From Deuterostichococcus epilithicus (taxonomy: Eukaryota; Chlorophyta; Trebouxiophyceae; Prasiolales; Stichococcaceae), in assembly GCA_033439295.1 (NCBI GenBank), contig JAVTLE010000011.1, positions 992,082 to 1,056,081 of the forward strand: DNA of 64,000 bases, in the 5' to 3' direction. Shown piece after piece: positions 45,834 through 56,875 of this stretch (position 1 is the first letter of the stretch; each line of letters opens with the position of its first letter). The notes below the pieces were generated by a model. It did not search any database and was not told the DNA's origin. It worked only from the letters and a program-made list of their open reading frames with translations. A program made the translations under genes and the position numbers.

Positions 45834-48800
45834 TCATGCGGCGTACTGCACCTGCTGACCGGGGGAGAACAGCGAGCGGCGGGCGGCCGGGTCACTGATG
45901 GCCGGCAGGCCCAGCTGCTGACGCACAAGGTGCGCCCGGCGGGCGGGGCTGGTGCCAGCCCCCTCGCCCGAGGCGGCGCCGTCTGTTTGGACATCGCCGC
46001 CGCTGCCGCTGCGGGCAAAGCTGGTCTGCCGGTCCGCCATTGACGCCTCCAGCGGGGGGACCAGCTTCACAGCGCGGCGGCCGCTGACGCCGCCGCCGTC
46101 CGACAACTTGCCGGACGGCTTGCGGGCAAAGTTGAGCGCCGACTTGGCGGGCGCCAGCTCAGCGAAGCCGAACTCGGGCAGCGGTGCCGCCGACAGAGGC
46201 TCCGCGGGCACCGAGGCAGGCGGCTGGCGGGACGCCGGCGAGGAGGGCACAAAAGGCGCGCCGGCAGCGCCAGCAGCGGGCGCGACCGGCAGGCGCGAAG
46301 GCGCAGAGGTAAGGGCGCCTTGTAGCGCCAGCGCAGGCGCTGGAGGCGGGCCGCCTTGGGTGGTGTCACTGTGGACACGCAGGATGAGGCACATTCAGCA
46401 GCAGTCTTGACTCATCAAGCAGTCAGCTGGCAAGCAGTCAGCCGCAGCGAAACTGTGTTTGAGAAACAGGCAGCAGCGGTTTGCACCTGCCGTCGCTGGT
46501 GGAGACGCCCTCAAGGCTGGTGCGGGCAGCGCGGCCCTTACGGGGCGAGCCACCAAACGGCATGCTGTCCGACGCACGCCAGCTAGAAGATAGCGTCGAC
46601 AGGTTGCCGGCCACCGCCGCTCTGCCCGCCCTCCGACCACTGCCAGCGGAACCGAAGCCGGCGCCGCCAAAGCTGGCTTGCGCGCTGCCGAAGCCGGCAC
46701 TACCAAAGCCGCCGCCGACGCTGCCGAAGCCGCCGCCGCAGTGTTCCAAGGCCTCCAGCGTCGCCGCCTCGCTGTCAGTGCTGCTGTCGGAGGCCTCGCC
46801 GTCGCCAAAGGCGTCCAGATGGAAGGAGGCATCCAGCGCGGCGGCCTCCGCCGCAGCCTCCTCAGCCTCAGCGTCCGAAAGCGCCTTGCTGACGGACTTG
46901 TCCAGCGCCAGCGAGCGGCCGCCGAGGAAGCTGCCGCCGCCGCGGAAGCTGTTGCCGACGGCGGCGCGGAAGCCGTTTCCGCTGGGGGAGGCGCCGCTGC
47001 CGCGCTGCAGGCTGGGCTCGGGGCTGTTGCAGGGGCTGCCGCGCGCGGCGGCGGTCGTGCCGCCGCCGTTCAGGCGCTGCGACTTGCTGGGGCGGGTGCT
47101 CAGGCTGCGACGCGACATCGGACCGAAGTTGTTGAAGGGGGAGTTCGCCAACGAGGAGGGCGGCGCCAGCATGTCGCAGTCAACAGAGCGGCGGGGGCGC
47201 CACTTGGACAGCATCGCATCGGCGGCGCGCCATGGTGGCAGCGTCGTACCCTCTGCCCGGAACGCCGCCGCCAGCTCCGAGCACAAAAAGTCCACCAGCG
47301 GCTCCACGCTGCTGCCCACATACACCTGCAGGAAGGGTCGGTTGAATGGTGAGCGACATGATGAGCGGCTTAAGCAAGTTCCATGTGTGTTGAGTGACAC
47401 TACCTCTGATCTGGGGTGACATCACCAGGCGGCGTCAGCAGTATCTATGAAGGATGCGCTCGACCTTCAGGATCCACTTGCTGACTGTCAGCGCAACAGA
47501 GCGTCACAGGCTTTCGCTCCTAGCACGCGACTGGAACGCCACCGGAGGCCACGAGAGGCAAACACACAGCAATCGCCATGCAGGAGACCCGGCGCAGTCT
47601 GCGGCATGCAAGTACCTGGGGCAGCGCTGCGACAACGCTGGCATAGGCGGGTGTGGCACGCGCGATGCCCCACTGCTCCGCAAAGCTGGGGTCGATGATG
47701 CACTCCACAGAAGTGCCGTCAGGCCCTGCGCAGGGAGGAACCGCATGTTGAACAAGGCACGCTTGGGTTGCAGTACCGAAACACACTTGTTGCCCCAGGT
47801 GACGTTGCCCCAAGTATATTGCCCCAAGTGACGTTGCCCCAAGTGAAACAGATCTATCATTTGTTCAGCACAGCACAGAAGCAAAAACACGGCCCAGCCA
47901 ACCAGGCGCATGCAGCCAGCTAGGGGCGCACAGCTGCGGCCTAGGTCTCGAAGCCGCACTCGAGCCCAGGCTCGAGTGTGGCTCGAGCCCACCTTTCATG
48001 TTAAGGGTGAGGAAGTGGTGGCGCAGGTTGCGCAGGCACTCGCCGCCGCCGCCGCCGCCGAGCGCCGTGCGGATGCGCACATCGTAGCCGCGGCCGCGCA
48101 GCTTCTCGGCTAGGTCGTCGATCGACAGCCGCTTGCCACGCGCCGTCGCAGTCTCGTAGGCGCTGTTCACTGCCACACCCAACTGTGCAGGCAAAGCGCG
48201 GCGGCGTAGTGTCAGCAGGTGCGTTTGTGCAGACAGGACAGCCAGCAGATGCAAGGCTGGCGGCGTGTCACTGGCGGCGGGCTCGAGTCTTGTCTGCGCT
48301 CCCCTTCGCAGGTTTTGGGGCTGACGGCAAAGCGCATCAGAGCTGGCGACGGCGCAGGAACCTGGGAGTGTGCCGGCTGTCATGCCCCCCACCTGGTGCT
48401 CCGCTTGGCTGCGTGGTTGCAGCAGCTTGAGTAGTTGTCGCGAGATCTGCGGCGCATCGGCGTCCTCGCCCACCTCCTGGTCCTCAAGCTGCAGCCAAAC
48501 GATCATGCAATGGTAAGACAGGTATTATATCTTGCCTGCCGGGTCTGGTTGGAGGTGAGACTGGAGCGACAAATGCGGATGCCCGTTGATGTACCTCAGT
48601 TCGATGTTTTGCGATGAATCGTCAGCACGCGAGCAACCGTGCTGACATGGACGCCGGATGATCAGGAGAGGAGATGCATGGAAGGGTACAAGGCAGGATG
48701 GCCGCAGCTGCCTGGTACAAGGTTGGCAGCCAGCATGCAGGGTGCGTGGCTGAGGTCCCACCTCCAGGTCAAACAGCATGCTGGAGACGCGCGGCATGGG

Positions 48801-48896
48801 ACGCTTCCAGCCTGGACCATCCGTGCGTTCCACGCTGCTGACTGCGTCCGCATTCGGCGCAAAGTGGTGCTGCGCAGGCATGTAGTGCTCCAGCAT
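45834..48896 (-). CDS. DUF506 (PDDEXK-like) family protein with long low-complexity tail
   Basis: DUF506 proteins are plant/algal proteins related to PD-(D/E)XK nucleases with no settled role. Supported exons: ending 48762, 48488-48393, 48182-47993, 47725-47616, 47325-46487 and 46368-45834; all phases agree. Family landmarks are MLFDLE, DDLAEKLRGRGYDVRIRTALGG, TLNMKGPDGTSVECIIDPSFAEQW, VYVGSSVEPLVDFLCSELAAAF and TLPPWRAADAMLSKWRP. In most relatives the protein ends soon after that motif. Here about 430 more residues follow, rich in Ser, Ala and Gly, with FGS/GFGSAG repeats. The Met at 48896 is the first in frame, but an additional 5' exon is possible. Confidence 0.75.
47790..47848. repeat. 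15-bp tandem repeat in a DUF506-gene intron
   Basis: About four copies of TTGCCCCAAGTGACG with small changes, between coding exons 47993 and 47725. A minisatellite inside an intron. Confidence 0.85.
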
Positions 48897-50200
48897 GGCT
48901 GCTGTCGAGTCGCCTGCAGAACGGCCATGGAGTCCAATGGTGAGTCAAGGAAGCAGCGCAGTAGGTGCAAGCCTGCTGAAAGGCAGGTAGCAGCAGGCCC
49001 CCCGGGTAATCGAATCGTGATCTGGCTTGCCCGCACCACCAGCCATTCGCCCTGTCGGGCCTGCAAGCCTGTCAAAAGCGCAGGAGAAATTTCGAGGGGA
49101 TTATGTCAGCCGCAGCAACATTTGATCGCCGCTGCGCCCGCCTGCTTTGTCGATCTGCGCCCCGCACACGAAGCGGCTGCTGAGTGCTGACGTTGGAACT
49201 GGCGGGAGTTCCTGCACAGAGCCTCGGCGGCGGCTGTGACCTGCGAAGCGGCGATCAGCCACCACAATGCGAGGTAGACAACGCAGTAGGCTGCGCAAAT
49301 GAGGCCCGACTGGTGGATACGCTGCTTCGTCGTCACACAGCACGTGGCCGAGCTGCTGACCTTCGGCGCCCTTTCAGGCCATGCGCAGAGACGGCTGTCG
49401 CCAAGCTGGTGCCAAACCTCTGCTGTTCCCCACAGAAGGCTGGCGAGCAGGCAGACTGGCAATATCTTGCCAAGAGGGCGCAAAAGCGTCTTCGCGGACG
49501 CTGCTAAGAAGCGAGCGACGGTGAGCCCCAGGCATGCCCGCGCTGTACTAGCTGGACCCACATCCGGCCGGTACTGCTGTGTGCCCGCCAGCCAGGCGCT
49601 CAGCGGCGACACGAGGCCAGGTCAGGCCGCCGCACCTGACTTGACTGACACAGAAACCTCCGACGCCGAATTTCGCCACAAGCCGCCTCGATCCCTGCTC
49701 TCCGCTCGTCTCGTGTCAATGTTCCGTCGCCATGGACGGCGCTGGCTGCGTGGAGGAAGCCGTGGAAAGCTGGGTGGTGCTTCTAACTTGATGATTGCCT
49801 TGATTCTGCTCGGTTTTTGGGTAGTTTCTCACCGGGACGCTCAGGTTATTTAGGGTTTGAAGACTTTCAGTGAGCAGCTCCCAATCCGAGATCATGCACA
49901 TTTATTGTGACGCGACACCCGTTGAGCGTCAAGGTATTTGGATCAATCAGTCTACAATTTTCAGCTGGTTATACTTGTAGGCCAGCAACTTTCGCGGTGT
50001 AACGAGCCAGGTTGCACCACCAGATCGCCGGATCCTGCTGTCTTGGGTTTCTTGTGAATCAGACACTCTTCCCACGGCCACGGGGCGCAAACCATATCTG
50101 AGAATTTGACCCGCAAAAAGGTCTTCCAATCGCAAGGCCATGAAGCTGTGAGTGTAGCGGCTTAGTACGGCTTAGTGTTGACACCCTCAGCGCAGCGCCC
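48897..50200. other. Divergent intergenic region (DUF506 / BRO1-like)
   Basis: 1.3 kb between the DUF506 gene (-) and the BRO1-like gene (+). It contains a telo-box at 49850-49858. A minus-strand open frame at 49106-49612 has two hydrophobic stretches but no recognisable family or supporting splice pattern. A 5' exon of either neighbour may lie here. Confidence 0.45.
49850..49858. promoter_or_regulatory. Telo-box-like motif
   Basis: TTAGGGTTT (complement AAACCCTAA) about 340 bases before the BRO1-like start and in the divergent gap. Assigned by similarity to the plant telo-box. Confidence 0.4.
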
Positions 50201-52602
50201 ATGACGCACCCTGCTGCGGTGCTGCTGGAGTTTGCAGACGTGTACAAGGAGACCAACACGTTCCCGTTCTCGTATGTGGGGCTGTTGCCCAGCAGCCAGC
50301 CGGTTGTGCTGGAGAATCTGCGCAAGATCACGTCCCTGCGTTCGGCAGTCAGCAAGGGTGCCCTCAGCGTCACCAATGTGTCGGACCGAACGGAACGGTG
50401 CGGCTGCAACAGCCTGATGCGAAGCTCGCAATCGAAAGCCACCTCACAGTCGCATTGGACTGCAGCGTGACATGCCGGAAATGCGACCTGTGACGCATCC
50501 ACCCCAAACTGGCGCTCAGCACCCGCCATGCTTCATTTTCCAACCTGTCAGGGTGGAAGCGTACATGGAGCATCTGGCGGCGTTCGCAGAGGCGCACGGC
50601 AACCCGGCATCGCTCGCATTCGAATACACCTCCCCGCTCTCAGGGCAGTCAGCCCGTTTCCTGCGGCTGCAGGGCATCGCCAGCGAGCATGCCATGGTGA
50701 GCGTTCAAAAGCCGAAGTCGTCATCACAATCTGAGCAGCTCGCTCGTGGCTACAGTGCACCCGCACCCGCATGCGCATCCTCTCGGATCCATCCCTCTGT
50801 TCCTGCATTGCCACAGGCGTCGACGTGCAGGGAGCCTTCCCACCACCTTCGCATGCATGATACAGCACCTAAAGGCCTTCCTCAACGCTGCTGATCATCG
50901 AAGCTGGTCTGCAGATGCTGCACCTGTTTGCGGCCGGCCTGCGGCAGTTTGCGCACGAGATTATGGCCGGCCTGCCGCCGCCGCTGCCGCTGCGGCGGCG
51001 TGGCGACGGCGACGACGACGACGGCGGCCAGCAGCGGCAGCAGCCGGCGCTCACGGCGGCGCCCGGCCACCCAGAGGCGGCAAAGGCGCTGCGTGTGGCG
51101 GCGGGCGTCTACTCTTACCTCGAAGCAAATTTGTCAGACCTGGCAGATGCCGGCAGCCGGAGGTCAGGCCGCTCAGCCGGTGCAGGGACCTATCATGCAG
51201 GCATTGCGACGCTGAGCAGTCTGCATGGCATGCCGCGCACACTGCACCGGTGTCTGTCAGGGTATTGGTCTCTATCGCCAGCGTAGGCCCCTGCTCAAAG
51301 GCCATCGAGGTTGTCCCTGCGCGTGCTTCTTGATTCCGACCGACGAGCCGTCTTGCCACCGCAGGATACCGGAGCTTGTCCCGGGTATCGCAGCGGCGCT
51401 GAGCCGGCTGTCACTGGCGGAGGCGCAGGCGGTGACCGCGCACCGCGCCGAGCTGCGCGGCAGCAGCCCATCGCTCACGGCAGCGCTGCAGGTTGCCGCA
51501 GCAGGTGCGGCCCCTCGTTGCCCCTTGTTGCAAGTTGCAGCCAATTTCGGCTTCTGTAGAACAAGCTGTGTCTCTGGACCGAGTGAAGACTGCCACGGCG
51601 TGTATCAAGCCTCACAGGCACCAGCTGCAGTCAAGTGTGGCAACCGAGCGCGTGCACGAAGCAGCGACGGCACTTGCATGTGGAGCGCATTCGGCTTCCC
51701 TCAGTCCGCGGGCATCGCGCTCCGCGCGGGGCTGCGCTCCGCGAGGTTGCTGCTGTTGACGCCCCATGCCAAGCCTGATGCTGGCTGCGCCGCTGCCGTG
51801 TGGAGCTGCGGAGCAACTGCACAGCATGCTGTGGACTGCGCCTGCTCTGCGCACTCGCTCAGATTGTGCTCCACCTCTTCGTCCACAGATCTGCTGGAGG
51901 AGGCAGCGCAGGCGGTCAAGGACGCGCTGGGCGAGTGCACAGCAGCACCCGAGCGCCTCAAAAAGGCGCTCGCGCTGGGCTGGTCGCTGGCCGCGGCGCG
52001 CGCCCGCCGGTCCTGGGCCGAGGCGGAGACGGCAGAGGGGCAGGCCGGCTCCGCCGTCGCGGGCGTCGACGTGCGCTGCCCCTGCTTCTGCCCCGTGTAG
52101 CACATGCGCTTTCTGCCTCCTAATGGCAGATGCCAGGATGCGGATGTCGGCCCCCCCCAGCGCACCAGTGTACGCCTTTGGCGATGCACGCGTGGACGGA
52201 AGTTTGCGAGGCAAATTTCAAGCGTCGCACCATCCGCTGCACGCCGGCACCGGTGCTGTGCATGATGTGGGGGCGCGCTTCCTGCATTGGAAGCGGGCTT
52301 CGAGATGCACCAATGGTCGGACAGCTGATGGCCGCCCTGCTGCCTCCTGCTTCCTGCAGGAGGGCGCCGCCGTGCTGCAGGACTGCGGCAGCATCGCCAA
52401 CGAGGCCAGCGCCTGGCGGGAGGTGTGGGCCGCTGAGTCGGCGGCGCTGAAAGCGGCGCGGGCCACTGCGGACCAGCTGCGCGAGTCGGTGCACTTTCAG
52501 AGCGTGGCCAAGGCGCCCAGCAAACTGCCGGCCGGCAAGCGCGTCGTCAGCGCGATCACCTACGAGCTGCCGCCCACAAACCTGTCGCTGTTCGACGTGT
52601 GA
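50201..52602 (+). CDS. BRO1-like domain protein (plant endosomal-type)
   Basis: BRO1 domains are helical, boomerang-shaped modules that bind ESCRT-III; the plant family (e.g. At5g14020-like) is predicted to act at endosomes but is little studied. Six exons close into 378 residues: 50201-50379, 50552-50696, 50915-51162, 51365-51504, 51889-52070 and 52360-52602. Recognisable parts are LENLRKITSLRSAVSKG, the motif FEYTSPLSG, FAAGLRQFAHEI, AAKALRVAAGVYSYLEANL (the tetratricopeptide-like core helix), LSLAEAQAVTAHRAEL and a C-terminal coiled segment ending PPTNLSLFDV. A short Arg/Asp-rich insertion (RRRGDGDDDD) sits in exon 3. Start is the first Met of the block; a further 5' exon is possible since an acceptor-like CAG lies just upstream. 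It converges on the unrecognised gene at 53-56 kb. Confidence 0.7.
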
Positions 52603-52942
52603 TGGCAGCAGTCGCGTATTCATGAATGTTTCTTCAGGCTGCGGGTGTTCGATGACATGAAGGAAGGTGTTGGTGTTGCTGCCACTGGTTGCCTCTAGAT
52701 TGCTGGGTTTTATGTGCGGCAAACGCTTACAAATAGGTAATCTTGAGCTGTCAGCCAGTGCATATCTGATCCAGCGTCGTTCTGCGCCCTCCAAGACACA
52801 GAGCTTCACTGTTGTACACGAAATTAGCCTGCTGCAGCCACTGTCGCCGCACTGCCTGCTATACAGAGGAACGACTACAATCCCTGATAAGCTACAAGCT
52901 GACACCGTGGTCTGTACACACTCTGCCGGCTGCGGCCGACCG
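52603..52942. other. Convergent 3' intergenic region
   Basis: 340 bases between the BRO1-like stop (+) and the stop of the unrecognised gene (-). Nothing recognised. Confidence 0.45.
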
Positions 52943-55854
52943 TCAAGAAGCCCGGCCGACCACAGGCGCCAGGATGGCCTGGTGGTCCTCAATGCGTGCC
53001 AGCAGCCGCGCCGAAGGCCGCTGCTGCGCCACGTGCACGTCACCGCCGGAAGCCCCTTCGGCAGCTGTGCGCAAACCTGCCAGCGCAGCAGGGCCGGCCC
53101 TGCCGGCGCCGCCGNGNGTGANGGCGGNGGCGGCGGCGNTGCAGGCGCGCTTGCTCGGCGGCGGCACGTGCCGAGGCGGCGCCTCCTCCCGTGCGACACG
53201 CTTCAGCACCTTGTGCGCGGCCTTCAGCTCCGGTGCCGTCGGCGGCGGTGCCGCAATGCGGTACCGCACCAGGTTGGCGCACCTGCCGGCGCCCAGGTCC
53301 TTGACCTCCAGCGCGCCCTCCTGCAGCGGCACACACCCTGTTTAAGTATTGCTCTAGACATACGTGTTCTTTGTACCCTACAATGACACACTCTTCCCCG
53401 CTAATCTTGCGCTCCTGCAGCGGAACACCGCCTCAGCGGCTTCTTGGACCACCGACCAGATGCAAAGGTTGACTTGTTCAGCCAGGGACGTGCGGCGAAA
53501 GTTGCTACTCGCCCGCAGCACCTGCTCTTGCTGGGTTCCCAAACTTTACCTTTTAAAGGAAAGCGGACCTCCAGCAGGATGACCGCCGGCAATTGTGTGC
53601 GGCTTGGAACGACACTCGAATGGCTGTAGCTCGCGCTTGCAAGTCTCTGGACCCACAGAGCTTCGCCATTCCGCTCATGCAAGGCGCCCACGATTGTGCA
53701 GAGGCGGCTCTGCCCTGGAGGCGCACCTTGGCGAGCCGTGCGAAGCAGTATCGCTGCAGCATCTGACGCCGCCGATGGCCCAGCCACGCCGTCAGCGTCG
53801 CCGGCCCCCACAGGCTCAGCACCTCCCGCACTCGGCCGGCGCTCGCGGCGCCCGCCTCCTGCACCAAGAGGCTTTTTAAGCATGGAGAATTTGGACAGCG
53901 GTGCAACTTGACGTTCACCCTGGATTGGTGTCCCATTTGGTAGCAGCCAGAAGTCTTCTTGCCCCGAGTGTGCCTGAGATGTGGCCCGTGCCGGGAAGCT
54001 GCCATACAATACGCAGGCACATCGGGCGACGCATCAGGGCAGAGCCCTCGTCCGATGCACTCGTTCCAGAGCTCCGAGCCAGAGGCTCCACGATTGAGCT
54101 CCGAGCCAGCGCCCTGGTTGGCTGCTCACCGTCAGCGACGCGACGGCGGAGACGAGCAGGCCAAACTTGGCCTGCTGCACGGACACGGCTCGCGCGACCA
54201 CGTCCTCGATGGGCTGGTCGAGGCCCCCGCCCGCCGGCTCTGCGGGCACGCTCATCCCCCTCAGCGGCCGCCGTGCACCGTGCAGGGACCATTGCTGGGC
54301 CCTTGACGCGCGGCAAGGTGCTAGTGTGCACATCACTGTTGTTGTGCGCAGGCACGATCTGGCTCTGTGAATTGGCCACGACCTAGTGCNTGGGCGGGGG
54401 GGAGCAGGTTCCTCAAAGCGCACTTGTGTTGCACATACCACACACGAGCGCTGCACATGTCACACAGTTGCACGTCTGGGATCGTGTGCGTCGCACACCA
54501 GGCTGCAGCAGCGTGCGGACGCTGGCGGCCAGCTCCGCGGGCGTCGGCGCCTTGGCGCGCGCGTGCAGCCTGTACGCCTTGGCCAGCCGCTTGTCGCTGT
54601 CCCGCGGGTCATGCACCTCCTGTCGCACACAGGGTCCGACATGGCACATGGGGCTTGGCGCTTGGGCAGCGAGATTACCAGCCTGCTGACTCGAGTGCAG
54701 CGCAGGCACGATTGGCCCAGGTGTGGAGCAACTCCAGTGCAACAGTGTGCGGTGCAAACAGATGACCTGACAGGCACGCAGACGGGGACAGGGGCAGGGG
54801 CAGGGACAGGGACGCGTGTGCACAGCAGCACGCACCACAAAGTGACGGGACGCCTGCAGCACAGCGTACAGCTCGTGCAGCGAGGACGCCTGCAGCAGGG
54901 CCTTGAGGGGGTCGGGGGGATCGTTCGCGCCGCCGCGGCCGCGGCGGCGCCCGCCCCCTGGGGTCTGCCTGCCGCTGGGGAACAAGGTCGCCAAGCGCTG
55001 CACGTCGCCTGCCATGCCGGCGTCTCGGCCTGCCGCCGCTGCCGCTGCCGCGGACGCAGCCACCGCCTCTGCCTCCGTGTGCAGAATGTAGTCGGTGATC
55101 TCGCTGGAGGTGACGCCGCCCAGCTGCTGTATGGCCTGATAGCATCATCAAGGGCAACACGATAACCAGCGCTGGTGTCAAGAGGTGCTGGTTCAGTGTT
55201 TGCAACCGCTGTTTGCCGAAGGTTAGGCCATATAAGTACCAGACCACCGAGTGATCGTCCTGCTAGTCAAAGGAATGTGACACGCTGGAGCATGCCAAGG
55301 TGGCTGACCTGCACAGCGCCCAAGATCAGCACTTTGAGCGCTGCCTCCGTCTCCTCTGCAATGACGGCGCCCGATGGCTGCGCGGCCGGGCTTTGCAGCG
55401 CTGGCTCAGGCTCTCCACCATGCTGCTGCAGCGGCGACTGCTCCTCCGCTATCTGCTGCTGCTTCTGCCGCAGTTGCTCCGGGGGTGTCCCCCCGTAGCG
55501 GTTCGCCGCAGCGACAATGCTGCTGCTGCCTGCTGCAGAGGCTGAGGGGCCGCCGGCATTGTGGTGGCGCCGGCTGCCGCTGCCCGCACCGTGCGCGATC
55601 TGCTGCGCCAAAGCTGCGGGGGCAGCGAGCTGGTTTGCTGGCTGCGGCGCCAGTGGCACACAGCGGCCGCAGGCAGCCGGCATGGATGCCGGCACCCCGG
55701 CCAGAGCTTGCCGCGGTGGCGCGGGCTGCTGCGCTGCAATCTCGATTGCTTGGTAAGCCCTTGTCGAGCTTGGAGCTTGCTGTGCAGCTCTCCGCATGGC
55801 CGGCAGCGAGGCGCCAGAGGCCGGTGTGTGTGTCCCTGTCAGCGCCAAGGTCAC
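52943..55854 (-). CDS. Unrecognised multi-exon protein, Ala/Gln-rich N-terminus
   Basis: I do not recognise this gene, but coding exons are apparent. First exon from Met 55854 to about 55307 is rich in Ala, Pro and Gln and ends KVLILGAVQ at a good donor. The second (about 55133-54850) reads AIQQLGGVTSSEITDYIL, then a poly-Ala run, an Arg/Gly stretch and DPLKALLQASSLHELYAVLQAS. A third near 54.5-54.62 kb gives DSDKRLAKAYRLHARAK. Another near 54.2 kb gives GLDQPIEDVVARAVSVQQAKFGLLVSA. The last, ending at 52943, gives EVKDLGAGRCANLVRYRIAAPP and LKAAHKVLKRVAREEAP. The LLQASSLHELYAVLQ helix recalls the opening of FASTK/OPR-type RNA-binding proteins, a weak hint only. Several N bases (53114-53139, 54390) interrupt it. 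Exon joins were not all solved, and two genes rather than one is possible. Confidence 0.45.
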
Positions 55855-56875
55855 ACCTCAGGTGTCTCAACGTGGGCGAGTTAAACTGCAGCGTCTATGA
55901 AAGCTGCCTGCTGGAGGTAGGGCCGCGTGTTCGAATGATCCAAAGCACCGGGCCTGTAGCTGTGCCTCTCGCTTGAAGCTGTTTACATACCCAGATTTGC
56001 ACGGTTCCGCCAAATGGTCGCGAGGCTGCCAACCTCAAACCAGCGCTTTTGCGGCGTACAAGACGTACTTTCAGAGATGCTGTTCGTCAGCCTTGCTGTG
56101 GTCTCGCTATGCACGCTCAAATTTGGATGAGGAGACGGGACTGAGTCCCAAGGCGAGGGTGTTCGCCACTGCTGATGTTGCAGCCTCTACGACGAAATGA
56201 TGATGTGGAATAGCATCCTATGCTGAGAGTAAGGGCACCAGAGAGGTACCAGAGGGGCACTCGGGGGAGGGGGACTCTCAGCAATAGGTGAGGGATGAGA
56301 GATCCTTGCCATTGGAAGGGCCAACCACTGACGCTCGAGCACTTGACGATGATGTTGGCACCGGAACTCGACCAGGTGGCATGACATTCCGGCTCAGACA
56401 AAGCATGACACGTTGTGCGCAATTCGTAAATGATAATGAAAAGTGGTGTCTCAGTGGGCTCTCATGTTCATTGCGTTCCCTCGCCATGCGCACTGCCAGT
56501 GTGCATGCAAATACAGCAGATGAACCCGTCCGCGATGGCTTTCGACATCGTGAGAGGTGATTCCAAATCATTTCACTTGACAAAAGATCTTCGGCACTTC
56601 ACGCAACCCACTACGCCTCAGAGCAAATGTCCTCGCTCATCAATGGCATCACGCAACGTGAGTCGTGGTTCTCAAGAGCAAGCGGCTGAAACTAAACATT
56701 CCGAACAAATCTCTGGGATGAACCTGTAATTCAGGTGAATCTGTGAGTACGGCAAAACTGGCAATATGCCAGCGACGCAATGTGGCCCATCCAAGTAGGT
56801 CCGGCACAGCATTTCAATAATTCATCACGCTAGCTGCTATGATGGCTGCTATCCAGGCTTCCGTGAGACTGTGCC
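55855..56875. other. Intergenic region
   Basis: 1 kb between the unrecognised gene and the stop of the beta-propeller gene, both on the minus strand. AT-richer than its surroundings; no coding block, RNA gene or repeat seen. Confidence 0.45.

Noticed and set aside
46481-47419. 312-codon plus-strand frame rich in Pro/Lys
   Set aside because: Antisense shadow of the Gly/Ser-rich tail of the DUF506 gene.
49106-49612. Minus-strand frame with two hydrophobic segments
   Set aside because: Looks like a small membrane protein at first, but there is no family match, no start context or splice pattern, and hydrophobic Leu/Ala runs are common in GC-rich open frames.
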